From NCBI RefSeq assembly GCF_022023855.1, contig NZ_CP059452.1, forward strand, positions 675,501 to 739,500: DNA of 64,000 nucleotides. The letters are read 5' to 3'. Of this stretch, positions 42,771-51,800 are shown in pieces. The notes under the pieces were generated by a model that worked only from the letters and a program-made list of their open reading frames with translations, was not told the DNA's origin and ran no database searches. Position numbers and translations under genes: made by a program. Position 1 is the stretch's first letter. Every line of letters begins with the position of its first letter. This stretch comes from Azospirillum brasilense. GTDB taxonomy: Bacteria > Pseudomonadota > Alphaproteobacteria > Azospirillales > Azospirillaceae.

Positions 42771-43709
42771 TCAGAGAGCGTCCGCGCCATCGGGAGCGAG
42801 GCGCTTGGGCTGAATCATGGCGCTGTGGATCCGGGTCATGGCCTGCGCCTCGGTCGGCGTGCGGACCAAGCGGTACAGCATCCTCTTCAGGCCCGGCGGA
42901 GTCAGCCGGAACCCGATCTGAAGCGAGGCCGTCGCCAGGAATTCCGAATTGGTCAGGAAGCCCGACCGCCAGCACCACACCCGGAAGGCCCATTCGTTGA
43001 CGGCGTAGCGCAACCCGCCGCGCCGGACGCGCTGGGCCATGCTGGTGCGGAAGAGGAGAAGCGCCTCCTGCACCGTTTCCATGCGCGCCCCGGCCTGAAG
43101 CAGGCGGACATACAGGTCGTAGTCCTCCAGATTCCCGAAGCAGGAGCGGTAGCCGCCAATGGCGGTCAGCGCCCGTCGCCGCACCATCATGGTGGGGTGC
43201 GACAGGACGCAGTGCCATTTCATGCCCTGGCTGATCTCTTCGTGCGTCTCCGGGCTGCGCTTCACGCAAGTGATGGCACCGGGGTCCTGTTCGAACTCCG
43301 CGTGCCAGGAGAACGATGCGTCCAGCGACCCCTGCTCGGCGAAGGCGCGCGCCTGCGTCTCGAAGCGGTGGGGCAGGCAGATGTCGTCGCTGTCCATGCG
43401 GGCCACCAGATAGCCCGTGCAATATTGCAGACCGTCGTTCAGCGCGCGGGCCAAGCCCCCCTGGTTGCGCCGCCGCACCACCACAAGCCGGCAGGCGTTG
43501 GACGCCTGATAGCGGGCGATGACCTTTTCCTGCTCCTCCCCGATCCGTCCATCGACCACCAGCACGCATTCACGCGGGAGAAGCGTCTGTGTATAGACGC
43601 TCTCCAGCGCGGCCTGAAGGTTATCCGCCTTCTCGCCCGCGTAGGTGGCCATAAGCACGCTGATCGATTGAGTGTCCCGACCGTCCCTCGGTCCGCTCAT
43701 GTGATTCAT
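42771..43709 (-). CDS. Family 2 glycosyltransferase
   Basis: A 312-residue GT2 protein. Motifs are SISVLMATYAGEKADNLQAALESVYTQT, VLVVDG, RRNQGGLARALNDGL, ARMDSDDICLPHRFE (DSD metal site) and the acceptor region GGYRSCFGNLEDYDLYVRLLQ. This arrangement is common in enzymes building capsule or exopolysaccharide repeat units. ATG 43709 has GGAGACCAGG upstream; an in-frame ATG three codons on is an alternative. An 815-bp non-coding stretch precedes it. Confidence 0.91.
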   Translation of the reverse strand: MNHMSGPRDGRDTQSISVLMATYAGEKADNLQAALESVYTQTLLPRECVLVVDGRIGEEQEKVIARYQASNACRLVVVRRRNQGGLARALNDGLQYCTGYLVARMDSDDICLPHRFETQARAFAEQGSLDASFSWHAEFEQDPGAITCVKRSPETHEEISQGMKWHCVLSHPTMMVRRRALTAIGGYRSCFGNLEDYDLYVRLLQAGARMETVQEALLLFRTSMAQRVRRGGLRYAVNEWAFRVWCWRSGFLTNSEFLATASLQIGFRLTPPGLKRMLYRLVRTPTEAQAMTRIHSAMIQPKRLAPDGADAL

Positions 43710-44524
43710 ACCTGGTCTCCACCCCTCTTGTCGTGGCGACGCGGACGGCGTCCGGCGGTCCGGCCATCGGGTGTCTCCCCGCGAAGGGGGCGCCCTATGG
43801 CCATGACCACGGACACCGCGGCCCTGGGAATGGAGGCGTGTGCGTGCCGCCCAGAGCCCCGCTCCCGTGGCACGCGCGCGGAAGCGGTTTCGGCGTTCCT
43901 TCCCCGGTGGCCGTCGGTCGGGCGCTTGTGTGGCGCCAGCCGTCCCGTCCTTGTCGTCGTTGTCAGTGCCGTTCTTGCCCTGTCTCGTCCCTTTCCTGGT
44001 CGGTTCTGTAGGGGTCTCCCTCCGGTCCGCATCCCGGACTAGGGCACCCCTGGCCGTCGTATCGGCCGGTGCCGATGCACGCATAGGCACGGAATAGGTC
44101 TGTGGACGCTATCAAAGGGCGGAAGGCGGGTAAACCTACATAAAGTGCAAGATAAATATCCCCTTCGCAGCGTCCCAAAGGGAAAGCCGTCTGCCACTTT
44201 GGTCGATTTGGGAGAAAGTGGGGGATGCCGCGCGCACTGCGGAGAAATAACGGCTGATCGTCATGAAAAGGCGGCGAACGGGGGTGGCGTTCGGTCTTCA
44301 TCACTCCGCTAAGGCAGGCCTTATTGTGCGGCGCACAAGAAATAGAGGCGAAAGCAGAGCCGCCGGCGGGACTGTGCTTTCGATTATTGCCGTTTTGTGT
44401 CGCGAGCGGAAGCCGGAAACGCTCTCCTGGAAACGCTCCGTCGGACACGCCGCCCCGACATGCCAACGCCCGGCCAGAGACTGGCCGGGCGCGGACGTTG
44501 CCAAAGGGGCGGAACCGCCGATCG
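43710..44524. other. 815-bp intergenic region, no gene
   Basis: No frame here has protein-like composition on either strand. It carries several inverted repeats: CCACTTT/AAAGTGG (44194-44221, 14-nt loop), TTGTGC-GGC-GCACAA (44324-44338) and the strong stem at 44467-44491. The stretch from 44100 to 44420 is AT-richer than the flanks. It should contain the promoter of the leftward glycosyltransferase-deacetylase unit and possibly a leader or small RNA. Confidence 0.6.
44467..44491 (-). terminator. Strong GC hairpin after the beta-helix gene
   Basis: CGCCCGGCCAG (44467-44477), loop AGA, CTGGCCGGGCG (44481-44491): a perfect 11-bp stem, 33 bp beyond the stop of the large beta-helix gene. No U tract follows. 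Confidence 0.65.
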
Positions 44525-46705
44525 TCAGATGATCGGGTTGGCCTTGGAGACCGAGGAGATGGTGTTGTTGGTCACCGTCTGCTTGATGCTGTCGGCGATG
44601 TTGATCGCCGCACGACCGTTGTTGTTGTAGAAGGTGTTGTCGTACAGGCTCAGCGTGATCGACCCGCTGCCCTTCAGGTGCTCCAGGATGCCGCCGTTGT
44701 TGTTGAAGATCTCGTTGCCGTAGATCTTGTAGGTGACGTTGGTGCCCTGGTTCTGGCCGATCGAGATGCCGACGTTCGAGTTGCCGTAGATCGTGTTGTT
44801 GTAGATCTCGGTGCTCGACTTGGCGAGGATGCCGGCGCCGCGCGGGTTCGAATAGATCACGTTGTCGTGGATCTTCAGCGTGCTGTTGGCCTGGCTGTGG
44901 TCGTGGTACAGGCCGTGCGACCGGCCGTCGCCGCCGCCGCTGCCGTTGTTGAAGATCGTGTTGCCGGCGATCTCGCCGCTCAGGATGCGGCCGTTCCAGC
45001 CCGAATACACCGCATCGGTGCGCCAGCCGTTGTCGCTGATGATGTTGTTGGTGAAGTACTGGTTGGCATTGTCGGCGGAATAGTGGACGAGGCCGTAGCC
45101 GCCGTTGCCGTCGATCGTGGAGTGATCGATGCGCAGGTTGTTGGAGGTCCCGCTGATCACCACGCCCGAACCGCGGTTGTCCAGGATCTGGGAGTTGGTG
45201 ACCTTCACGTTGTTGGCCCCGCCGTTGAGCAGCAGGCCGGTGTCGTTCGAACCTGTCATCGTCAGGTTGTCGAACGTGATGTTGTCCTTGTTGTTCAGGC
45301 TGACGGCGTAGCTGGCGCCGCTCTTGGCCTTGATGATCGGGTCGGCGCCGGTGCCGTAGGCGCCGTAGATGATCGGCTTGTCGGAGGTGCCGGAGGTCGA
45401 GACCAGCAGGCTGTCGGTCCACGTCTCGCCGCGTTCGAACAGGACCAGCGAGCCGGCGGCGAAGCTGGTGGCGTTCACCTTGGCCAGCGACTTCCAGGCC
45501 TGGTTCGGGTTGTTGCCGGAGTTGCTGTCGTTGCCGTGCGTCGCGTCGACGTAGAAGACCTGCGAGGGCGGGGTCGCCGGATAATCCGACGTGCCGCCCG
45601 GATTCGTCGGAGCGGGCGGGGCCGTCGGCGTGGTGGGCGTGGTCGGGGTGGTCGGAGTCGTGGGGGTGGTGGGCGTCGTCGGCGTGGTGGGCGTTGTGGT
45701 CGAGGAGGGGAAGAACTCCTTCGGAGCGGCGACGACGAGCGTGCCGTCCCACCACATGCCGGACTGGCCCTTCACCACGTCCTTGCCGTCCAGCGCGCCC
45801 TTGTCGTAGGTGACGGAGGCGTCGGTCGGGTTGACCGCGTTGCCGTTGATGGTGATCTTGTTGACGATCAGGTTGCGGTCCTGGCCGTTCACGAAGCCGT
45901 CGTTGTCGTACTGGATCTGGACCTTGTGGGCCTGACCGGCGGCGATGTCGGCGTTGAAGGTGAAGTCCTTGGCGGTGGTACCGGCGGAGCCTTCGCCGAT
46001 CACCTTGCCGTCCACCATCACCTTGAAGTGCGGGGCGACGCCGCCCGCCACGTTGCCGGCGGCGTTGACGACGATCTTCGTGGCGCCCGTCACCGCTTCG
46101 GCGGTCGCGGCGGGGAAGAAGTCCTTCGGCGCGGCGACGACCAGCGTGCCGTTCCACCACATGCCGGACTGGCCCTTGACCACGTCCTTGCCGTCGAGCG
46201 CCCCCTTGTCATAGGTAACCGACGGATCGGCCGCGTCGAGCGCGTGCCCGTTGATGGTGATCTTGTTGACGATCAGGTTGCGGTCCTGGCCGTTCACGAA
46301 GCCGTCGTTGTCGTACTGGATCTGGATCTTGTGGGCCTGATCCGCCGTGACGTTGGCGTTGAAGGTGAAGTCCTTGGCGGTGGTGCCGGCGGAGCCTTCG
46401 CCGATGACCTTGCCGTCCACCATCACCTTGAAGTGCGGAGCGACGCCGCCCGCCACGTTGCCGGCGGCGTTGATGACGATCTTCGTCGCATTGTCGGCGG
46501 TCGCGGCGGCGTCGGCCAGGGCCAGCGGCTGCGCGGTCTGCAGGGCCTGCGCCTGGAGGAGGGAGGCCGGCGTCGCGAAGCCATCGGCGGTGGACACGGA
46601 GGTCTCGCTGATGGTCAGATGCGACGTGTCGGCGCCGAAATCGCCAGCGTAGTTGGTGTGGTCGGTCAGATCCTGGTGGTGAAGGTCGATACCCAGATCG
46701 TCCAT
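44525..46705 (-). CDS. Beta-helix protein with two carbohydrate-binding-like repeats
   Basis: A 726-residue probable extracellular polysaccharide-modifying protein. Residues about 73-188 and 198-313 are near-identical domains (APHFKVMVDGKVIGEG, YDNDGFVNGQDRNLIVNKITING, GMWWNGTLVVAAPK) resembling calcium-dependent xylan-binding modules (CBM36/60 type). A Thr-Pro linker (about 316-341) leads to a right-handed parallel beta-helix (FYVDATHGNDSNSG onward; repeated N-N-x-I/V rungs to the end) as in NosD, pectate lyases and C5-epimerases. No N-terminal signal peptide is visible: it begins MDDLGIDLHHQDLTDHTNYAGDF, so export must use another route or the start is further upstream. The catalytic activity, if any, is not readable. 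Confidence 0.85.
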   Translation of the reverse strand: MDDLGIDLHHQDLTDHTNYAGDFGADTSHLTISETSVSTADGFATPASLLQAQALQTAQPLALADAAATADNATKIVINAAGNVAGGVAPHFKVMVDGKVIGEGSAGTTAKDFTFNANVTADQAHKIQIQYDNDGFVNGQDRNLIVNKITINGHALDAADPSVTYDKGALDGKDVVKGQSGMWWNGTLVVAAPKDFFPAATAEAVTGATKIVVNAAGNVAGGVAPHFKVMVDGKVIGEGSAGTTAKDFTFNADIAAGQAHKVQIQYDNDGFVNGQDRNLIVNKITINGNAVNPTDASVTYDKGALDGKDVVKGQSGMWWDGTLVVAAPKEFFPSSTTTPTTPTTPTTPTTPTTPTTPTTPTAPPAPTNPGGTSDYPATPPSQVFYVDATHGNDSNSGNNPNQAWKSLAKVNATSFAAGSLVLFERGETWTDSLLVSTSGTSDKPIIYGAYGTGADPIIKAKSGASYAVSLNNKDNITFDNLTMTGSNDTGLLLNGGANNVKVTNSQILDNRGSGVVISGTSNNLRIDHSTIDGNGGYGLVHYSADNANQYFTNNIISDNGWRTDAVYSGWNGRILSGEIAGNTIFNNGSGGGDGRSHGLYHDHSQANSTLKIHDNVIYSNPRGAGILAKSSTEIYNNTIYGNSNVGISIGQNQGTNVTYKIYGNEIFNNNGGILEHLKGSGSITLSLYDNTFYNNNGRAAINIADSIKQTVTNNTISSVSKANPII
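45683..45760 (-). repeat. Thr-Pro linker tandem repeat
   Basis: A 9-bp-period tract encoding about eight Thr-Thr-Pro units between the binding repeats and the beta-helix. Such tracts can change length by slippage, which would alter linker length in steps of three residues without breaking the frame. Confidence 0.8.
45767..46489 (-). repeat. Internal duplication encoding two binding domains
   Basis: Two direct repeats of about 348 bp with a 375-bp period (46142-46489 and 45767-46114). At the protein level long blocks are identical, for example the 15 residues from YDNDGFV to NLI, which points to a fairly recent duplication or gene-conversion. Confidence 0.85.
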
Positions 46706-47135
46706 GGTCTGCACTCTCTTCCTTGTGGGGATGCCACCGCGGTTGGTGGCCGGCGGGGCAGGCACGCGGTCGGTGCGTCCCCGTCCTTTCGGTTAGCGCT
46801 CTAGCCTTTTGGCTTACCCCTTAAGACTATCGACTTCGCTGTGGCCTTAAATGGGACGATTTTAGGATAATAAATCTCAAATGCGTGATAATCCGGTCAC
46901 AGTGAGGCCAATCCGCCCCGGTGGCGCGATGGTTCGGCGCTTCAACCGGTGGGAAAAGCGCCAGCGCCACCCGCTGCGGCAGCGGTACTGAACGGAGCGG
47001 TGCGCAGCCAAGAATGGCGGGGATGCGGACAAAAAGGAGGGCGTTTTCGGAATCAGGCCATCCATTGACTCGGGTCAATCCGCCGAAGCCGGTCCGGGCG
47101 TAGCCTTCCCTCCATGCTTTGCAAGGAGGTATGAC
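46706..47135. other. 430-bp divergent intergenic region
   Basis: The left half (46795-46910) is AT-rich and should contain the promoter of the beta-helix gene, including the small hairpin AGCC-TTTT-GGCT at 46803-46814. The right half holds the FNR-type box at 47065. No gene of usual composition was seen. Confidence 0.65.
47065..47078 (+). promoter_or_regulatory. FNR/FixK-type anaerobox
   Basis: TTGAC-TCGG-GTCAA is a perfect match to the TTGAY-N4-RTCAA pattern of FNR/FixK proteins. Its centre (47071.5) lies 41.5 bp before a possible start at 47113, and a TAGCCT at 47101-47106 could be the -10, the usual geometry of class II activation. The 48-residue membrane protein gene follows. Confidence 0.6.
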
Positions 47136-47282
47136 ATGGAAACGATGGTCTTTCTGGCGCTGGCGCTTCTGCTGACCGGTTTCCTGACGGCGCTCTCGGT
47201 GCTGGGCTTGGCCACGCTGCACGCGACGGTACGGGTCGTCCTTCCGGCCCGCTCTGCGGTGGCCCCCGTCCGGGTGTCGTGA
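47136..47282 (+). CDS. Small membrane protein (48 residues)
   Basis: A short gene with an ideal ribosome site: AAGGAGGT at 47123-47130, five bases before ATG 47136. The protein begins METMVFLALALLLTGFL and has one long hydrophobic helix of about 25-30 residues followed by a basic tail (VRVVLPARSAVAPVRVS). No family recognised. The upstream anaerobox suggests expression under low oxygen, as for small subunits of respiratory oxidases (speculation). It stands alone and converges with the Lrp-type gene. Confidence 0.62.
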   Translation: METMVFLALALLLTGFLTALSVLGLATLHATVRVVLPARSAVAPVRVS

Positions 47283-47306
47283 CCGGGCGCCTTATATGAT
47301 CAGGCG

Positions 47307-47768
47307 TCAGAGGGGGAGGGGGCCGTCGTTCTTGACCTCCTCCATCACCGCGTAGGTTCGGGTTTCCCGGACGCCGGGCAGCGACAGAAGCACATCCCCG
47401 AGGAACCGCCGGTAGGCCGCCATGTCGGCCACCCGCGTCTTCACCAGATAGTCGAATCCGCCGGCCACCATGTGGCATTCCAGGACCTCCGGCGCGTGTC
47501 GGATGGCCTGGGCGAAGCGGTCGAACACGTCGGGCGTCGTCTTGTCGAGCAGCACCTCGACGAACACCATCAGCCCGAAGCCCAGCCGGTGCGGATCGAG
47601 CCGCGCCGTGAATCCCGTCACATAGCCGTCCTTCAGCAACCGCCGCATCCGCTCGCCGGCGGTGGTGGCCGACAGGCCGACCCGCTCCGCCAGATCCACG
47701 GCGGAAATCCGCCCGTCCATCTGCAAAATTGCCAGGATGCGCCGGTCGGTCCGATCAAGCTCCGTCAT
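47307..47768 (-). CDS. putR: Lrp/AsnC family regulator, probable PutR
   Basis: A 153-residue Lrp-type regulator. The helix-turn-helix is in the first 60 residues (LDRTDRRILAILQMDGRISAVDLAERVGLSATTAGERMRRL), and the RAM ligand-binding domain follows (FVEVLLDKTTPDVFDRFAQAI, VLECHMVAGGFDYLVKTRVADM). It lies upstream of and divergent from proC-putA. Alphaproteobacterial PutR proteins activate putA with proline, and this PutA lacks its own DNA-binding domain, which makes PutR the likely regulator. The 147-bp divergent gap includes TCCGC-N8-GCGGA (47844-47861). Confidence 0.86.
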   Translation of the reverse strand: MTELDRTDRRILAILQMDGRISAVDLAERVGLSATTAGERMRRLLKDGYVTGFTARLDPHRLGFGLMVFVEVLLDKTTPDVFDRFAQAIRHAPEVLECHMVAGGFDYLVKTRVADMAAYRRFLGDVLLSLPGVRETRTYAVMEEVKNDGPLPL

Positions 47769-47915
47769 TTTCGCGCTCCATGCCGCCTGTGGCCGTTGAT
47801 ATCGCGGCGTTGAGGCAAAAACAACCATGGAGGCACGGCGGACTCCGCGATAGTCTGCGGATGCCGCAGTGGAACAAGCAAAACAAAGCGGACGCCGCGG
47901 CTTTGAAAAGACGAA

Positions 47916-48806
47916 TTGGATCGGGTGAGAGACACCGTGACCTTCGACATTGACCCCAATGCTATGGACGGTGCCGGATCGGCGCCGGGCGGCGGTACGA
48001 TCCTTCTGCTGGGTGCCGGACGCATGGGCGGCGCCATGCTGCGCGGCTGGCTGGCGCAGGGCGTGCCGGCCTCCGCCATTTCGGTCGCCGACCCTAGCCC
48101 TGCGCCGGATCTGGTCGAACTGGCCGCGCGGACCGGCGTCCGCTTGAATCCGGCGGACGGCGCCGCGGTTGATACCCTCGTGGTTGCGGTCAAGCCGCAG
48201 ATGGTGGAGAGCGCTGCTGCGGGCGTGCGGGCGGTGCTGGCGCCGCACACGCTGGTGCTGTCGATCATGGCGGGCAAGACGCTGGCCAACCTGCGCCGTC
48301 TGTTCCCGGCGGCAGGCAGCGTCGTGCGGGCGATGCCGAACCTTCCGGCGGCGGTCGGGCGCGGCGCCACCGTCGCGGTGGCCGAGCCGGGCTGCCCGGC
48401 CGAGCGGAAGGCGCGCGCCGCGTCCCTGCTGACCGCGGTCGGGAGCCTGGAGTGGTTGGCCGACGAGATGCTGGTCGACGCCGCCACGGCGCTGTCCGGC
48501 TCCGGCCCCGCCTATGTCTTCTACCTCGTGGAGTGTTTGACCCGCGCCGGGGTGGAGGTGGGGCTGCCCGCCGACGTGTCGGAACGGCTGGCCCGCGCCA
48601 CGGTCGAGGGGGCAGGGGCACTGATGGGTGCCACCGGCCAGTCGGCGGCCGAGCTTCGCGCCGGCGTGACCTCCCCCGGCGGGACCACGGCGGCCGGCCT
48701 TTCCAAGCTGATGGCCGATGACCACCTCCAGAGTCTGTTGAACGCGACCCTGCGCGCGGCGGCCCAGCGTGCCGCCGAACTGGGCGGAACCGGCCCGAAA
48801 GCCTGA
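47916..48806 (+). CDS. proC: Pyrroline-5-carboxylate reductase
   Basis: A 296-residue ProC-type enzyme that reduces P5C to proline with NAD(P)H, or may run in reverse. The Rossmann motif is ILLLGAGRMGGAMLRGWL; the C-terminal dimer/catalytic segment is DAATALSGSGPAYVFYLVE and GVTSPGGTTAAGL. Possible starts are TTG 47916, GTG 47925 and GTG 47937 (GAGAG upstream of the last), so the first seven residues are uncertain. It sits 71 bp before putA on the same strand. Confidence 0.9.
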   Translation: MDRVRDTVTFDIDPNAMDGAGSAPGGGTILLLGAGRMGGAMLRGWLAQGVPASAISVADPSPAPDLVELAARTGVRLNPADGAAVDTLVVAVKPQMVESAAAGVRAVLAPHTLVLSIMAGKTLANLRRLFPAAGSVVRAMPNLPAAVGRGATVAVAEPGCPAERKARAASLLTAVGSLEWLADEMLVDAATALSGSGPAYVFYLVECLTRAGVEVGLPADVSERLARATVEGAGALMGATGQSAAELRAGVTSPGGTTAAGLSKLMADDHLQSLLNATLRAAAQRAAELGGTGPKA

Positions 48807-48877
48807 GAAACACCCCTTTCACCTCACCATCAAGGACCGGCTCGCCCCCGGCCTGCGGATTCGAGCGGACGACACTG

Positions 48878-51800
48878 ATGAACAGCATGACCAACCCGAC
48901 CGCCACCCGTGCCGACACCCGGACCGCCATCCCGCCCGCCGCGTCCGGCCGCGCGGCGCCCTTCGCGGATTTCGCCCCGCCGATCCGTCCGGCGACCGAG
49001 CTGCGCGCCGCGATCACCGCCGCCTACCGCCGGCCCGAGCCGGACTGCCTGCCTTTCCTGTTCGAGCAGGCGTCACTGCCGCCCGGTGTCATCACCGCGG
49101 CGGCGGCGACCGCCCGCAAGCTGATCACCGCCCTGCGCGCCAAGCCGCGGGGCCGCGGCGTCGAAGGGCTGATCCACGAATACAGCCTGTCCAGCCAGGA
49201 AGGCATGGCGCTGATGTGTCTGGCGGAGGCGCTGCTGCGCATCCCCGACCACGCCACGCGCGACGCGCTGATCCGCGACAAGATCGCCGGGGGTGACTGG
49301 CAGGCCCATCTCGGCAAGGGCGGCTCGATGTTCGTCAACGCCGCCACCTGGGGTCTGCTGATCACCGGCAAGCTGACCTCGGCGGGCGGCGAGCAGGCGC
49401 TGTCCTCCGCCCTGACGCGCCTGATCGCGCGCGGCGGCGAGCCGCTGATCCGCCGCGGCGTCGATTTCGCCATGCGCATGATGGGCGAACAGTTCGTCAC
49501 CGGCCAGACCATCCAGGAGGCGCTGACCAACGCCCGCCCGATGGAGGCCGAGGGCTTCCGCTATTCCTATGACATGCTGGGCGAGGCGGCGCTGACGGCG
49601 GAGGACGCCGCGCGCTACTACGCCGACTACGAGAACGCCATCCATGCCATCGGCAAGGCGTCGGCCGGGCGCGGCGTCTATGAGGGGCCGGGCATCTCCA
49701 TCAAGCTGTCGGCGATCCACCCGCGCTATTCGCGCGCCCAGGCCGACCGGGTGATGGACGAGCTGCTGCCACGCGTGAAGGCGCTGGCGCTGCTCGCCAA
49801 GGGCTACGACATCGGCCTGAACATCGACGCCGAGGAGGCCGACCGGCTGGAGCTGTCGCTCGACCTGATGGAATCGCTGTGCTTCGACCCGGATCTGGCG
49901 GGCTGGAACGGCATCGGCTTTGTCGTCCAGGCCTACGGCAAGCGCTGCCCCTACGTCATCGACTTCCTGGTCGATCTGGCGCGGCGCAGCGGCCACCGGC
50001 TGATGATCCGTCTGGTCAAGGGCGCCTATTGGGACAGCGAGATCAAGCGCGCCCAGCTCGACGGGCTGCCCGACTTCCCGGTCTACACGCGCAAGGTCTA
50101 CACCGACGTCTCCTACGTCGCCTGCGCCCGCAAGCTGCTGGCCGCCCCCGACGCGGTGTTCCCGCAGTTCGCCACCCACAATGCCCAGACGCTCGCCACC
50201 ATCTACGAGATGGCCGGCAGCGACTTCCAGGTCGGCAAGTACGAGTTCCAGTGCCTGCACGGCATGGGCGAGCCGCTCTACAAGGAGGTCGTCGGCCCGC
50301 TGAAGCGGCCCTGCCGCATCTACGCGCCGGTCGGCACGCACGAGACGCTGCTGGCCTATCTGGTCCGCCGCCTGCTGGAGAACGGGGCCAACAGCTCCTT
50401 CGTCAACCGCATCGCTGACCCGGCGGTCCCCGTCGATGAGCTGGTCGCCGACCCTGTGGCGGTCGCCAAGGCCATCGCCCCGCTGGGCGCGCCGCACGCG
50501 CTGATCGCCCTGCCGCGGAACCTCTACGCGCCGGAGCGGGCCAACTCCGCCGGCATCGACCTGTCCGACGAGACGGAGCTGGCCCGCCTGTCCGCCGCCC
50601 TGTCGGCCAGCGCCGAAATGACTTGGACCGCCGCGCCGCTGCTGGCGGACGGCGAGCGGGCGGGGCAGGCCCAGCCTGTGCGCAACCCGGCCGATCGCCG
50701 CGACGTGGTCGGCACGGTGACCGAGGCGAGCGAGGCCCTGGTGGCGGAGGCCTTCGGCCACGCCGTCGCGGCGGCGCCCGCCTGGGCCGCCACCCCGCCG
50801 GAGGAGCGCGCCGCCTGCCTGTTCCGTGCCGCCGACACGATGCAGGAGCGGATGCCGACCCTGCTCGGTCTGATCGTCCGCGAGGCCGGCAAGTCGCTGC
50901 CCAACGCCATCGCGGAAGTGCGGGAGGCCATCGACTTCCTGCGCTACTACGGGGCGCAGGCGCGCGACCGCTTCGACAACGCCACCCACCGCCCGCTGGG
51001 TCCGGTGGTCTGTATCAGCCCGTGGAATTTCCCGCTCGCCATCTTCTCCGGCCAGATCGCCGCGGCGCTGGCCGCCGGCAACCCGGTGCTGGCGAAGCCG
51101 GCCGAGGAAACCCCGCTGATCGCCGCCGAGGCCGTGCGCATCCTGCACGCCGCGGGCATCCCCGCCGGGGCGCTCCAGCTTCTCCCCGGCGCGGGCGAGG
51201 TCGGCGCCGCCCTGGTCGGGCACGAGGCGGTGCGCGGCGTGATGTTCACCGGCTCCACCGAGGTGGCGCGGCTGATCCAGCGCCAGCTCGCCGGGCGCCT
51301 GCTGCCGGACGGCGGGCCGATCCCGCTGATCGCCGAGACCGGCGGCCAGAACGCCATGATCGTGGACAGCTCCGCCCTGGCCGAGCAGGTGGTGGGCGAC
51401 GTGATCGCGTCGGCCTTCGACAGCGCCGGCCAACGCTGCTCCGCCCTGCGCATCCTCTGCCTGCAGGAGGACGTGGCCGACCGCACGCTCGCCATGCTGA
51501 AGGGCGCCATGCGGGAGCTGCGCATCGGTAACCCGGACCGGCTGGCGGTCGATGTCGGCCCGGTCATCAGCGAGGAGGCCCGCGCCACCATCGCCGCCCA
51601 CATCGAGGCGATGCGCGCCAAGGGCCGCAATGTGGAGTTCCTGCCGCTGCCCGCCGAGACGGCGGACGGCACCTTCATCGCCCCGACGGTGATCGAGATC
51701 GGCGGCATCCATGAGCTTGAGCGGGAGGTCTTCGGCCCGGTCCTGCACGTCGTCCGCTTCCACCGCGACGACCTCGACGCGGTGGTCGATGCGATCAACG

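Noticed and set aside
43733..44466. Small open frames in the 815-bp gap
   Set aside because: Arg/Pro-rich or Cys/Ser-scrambled composition, no ribosome sites and mutual overlap on both strands.
29772..46705. Genomic island with mobile element borders
   Set aside because: No transposase, integrase, tRNA or direct terminal repeats were seen at either edge.
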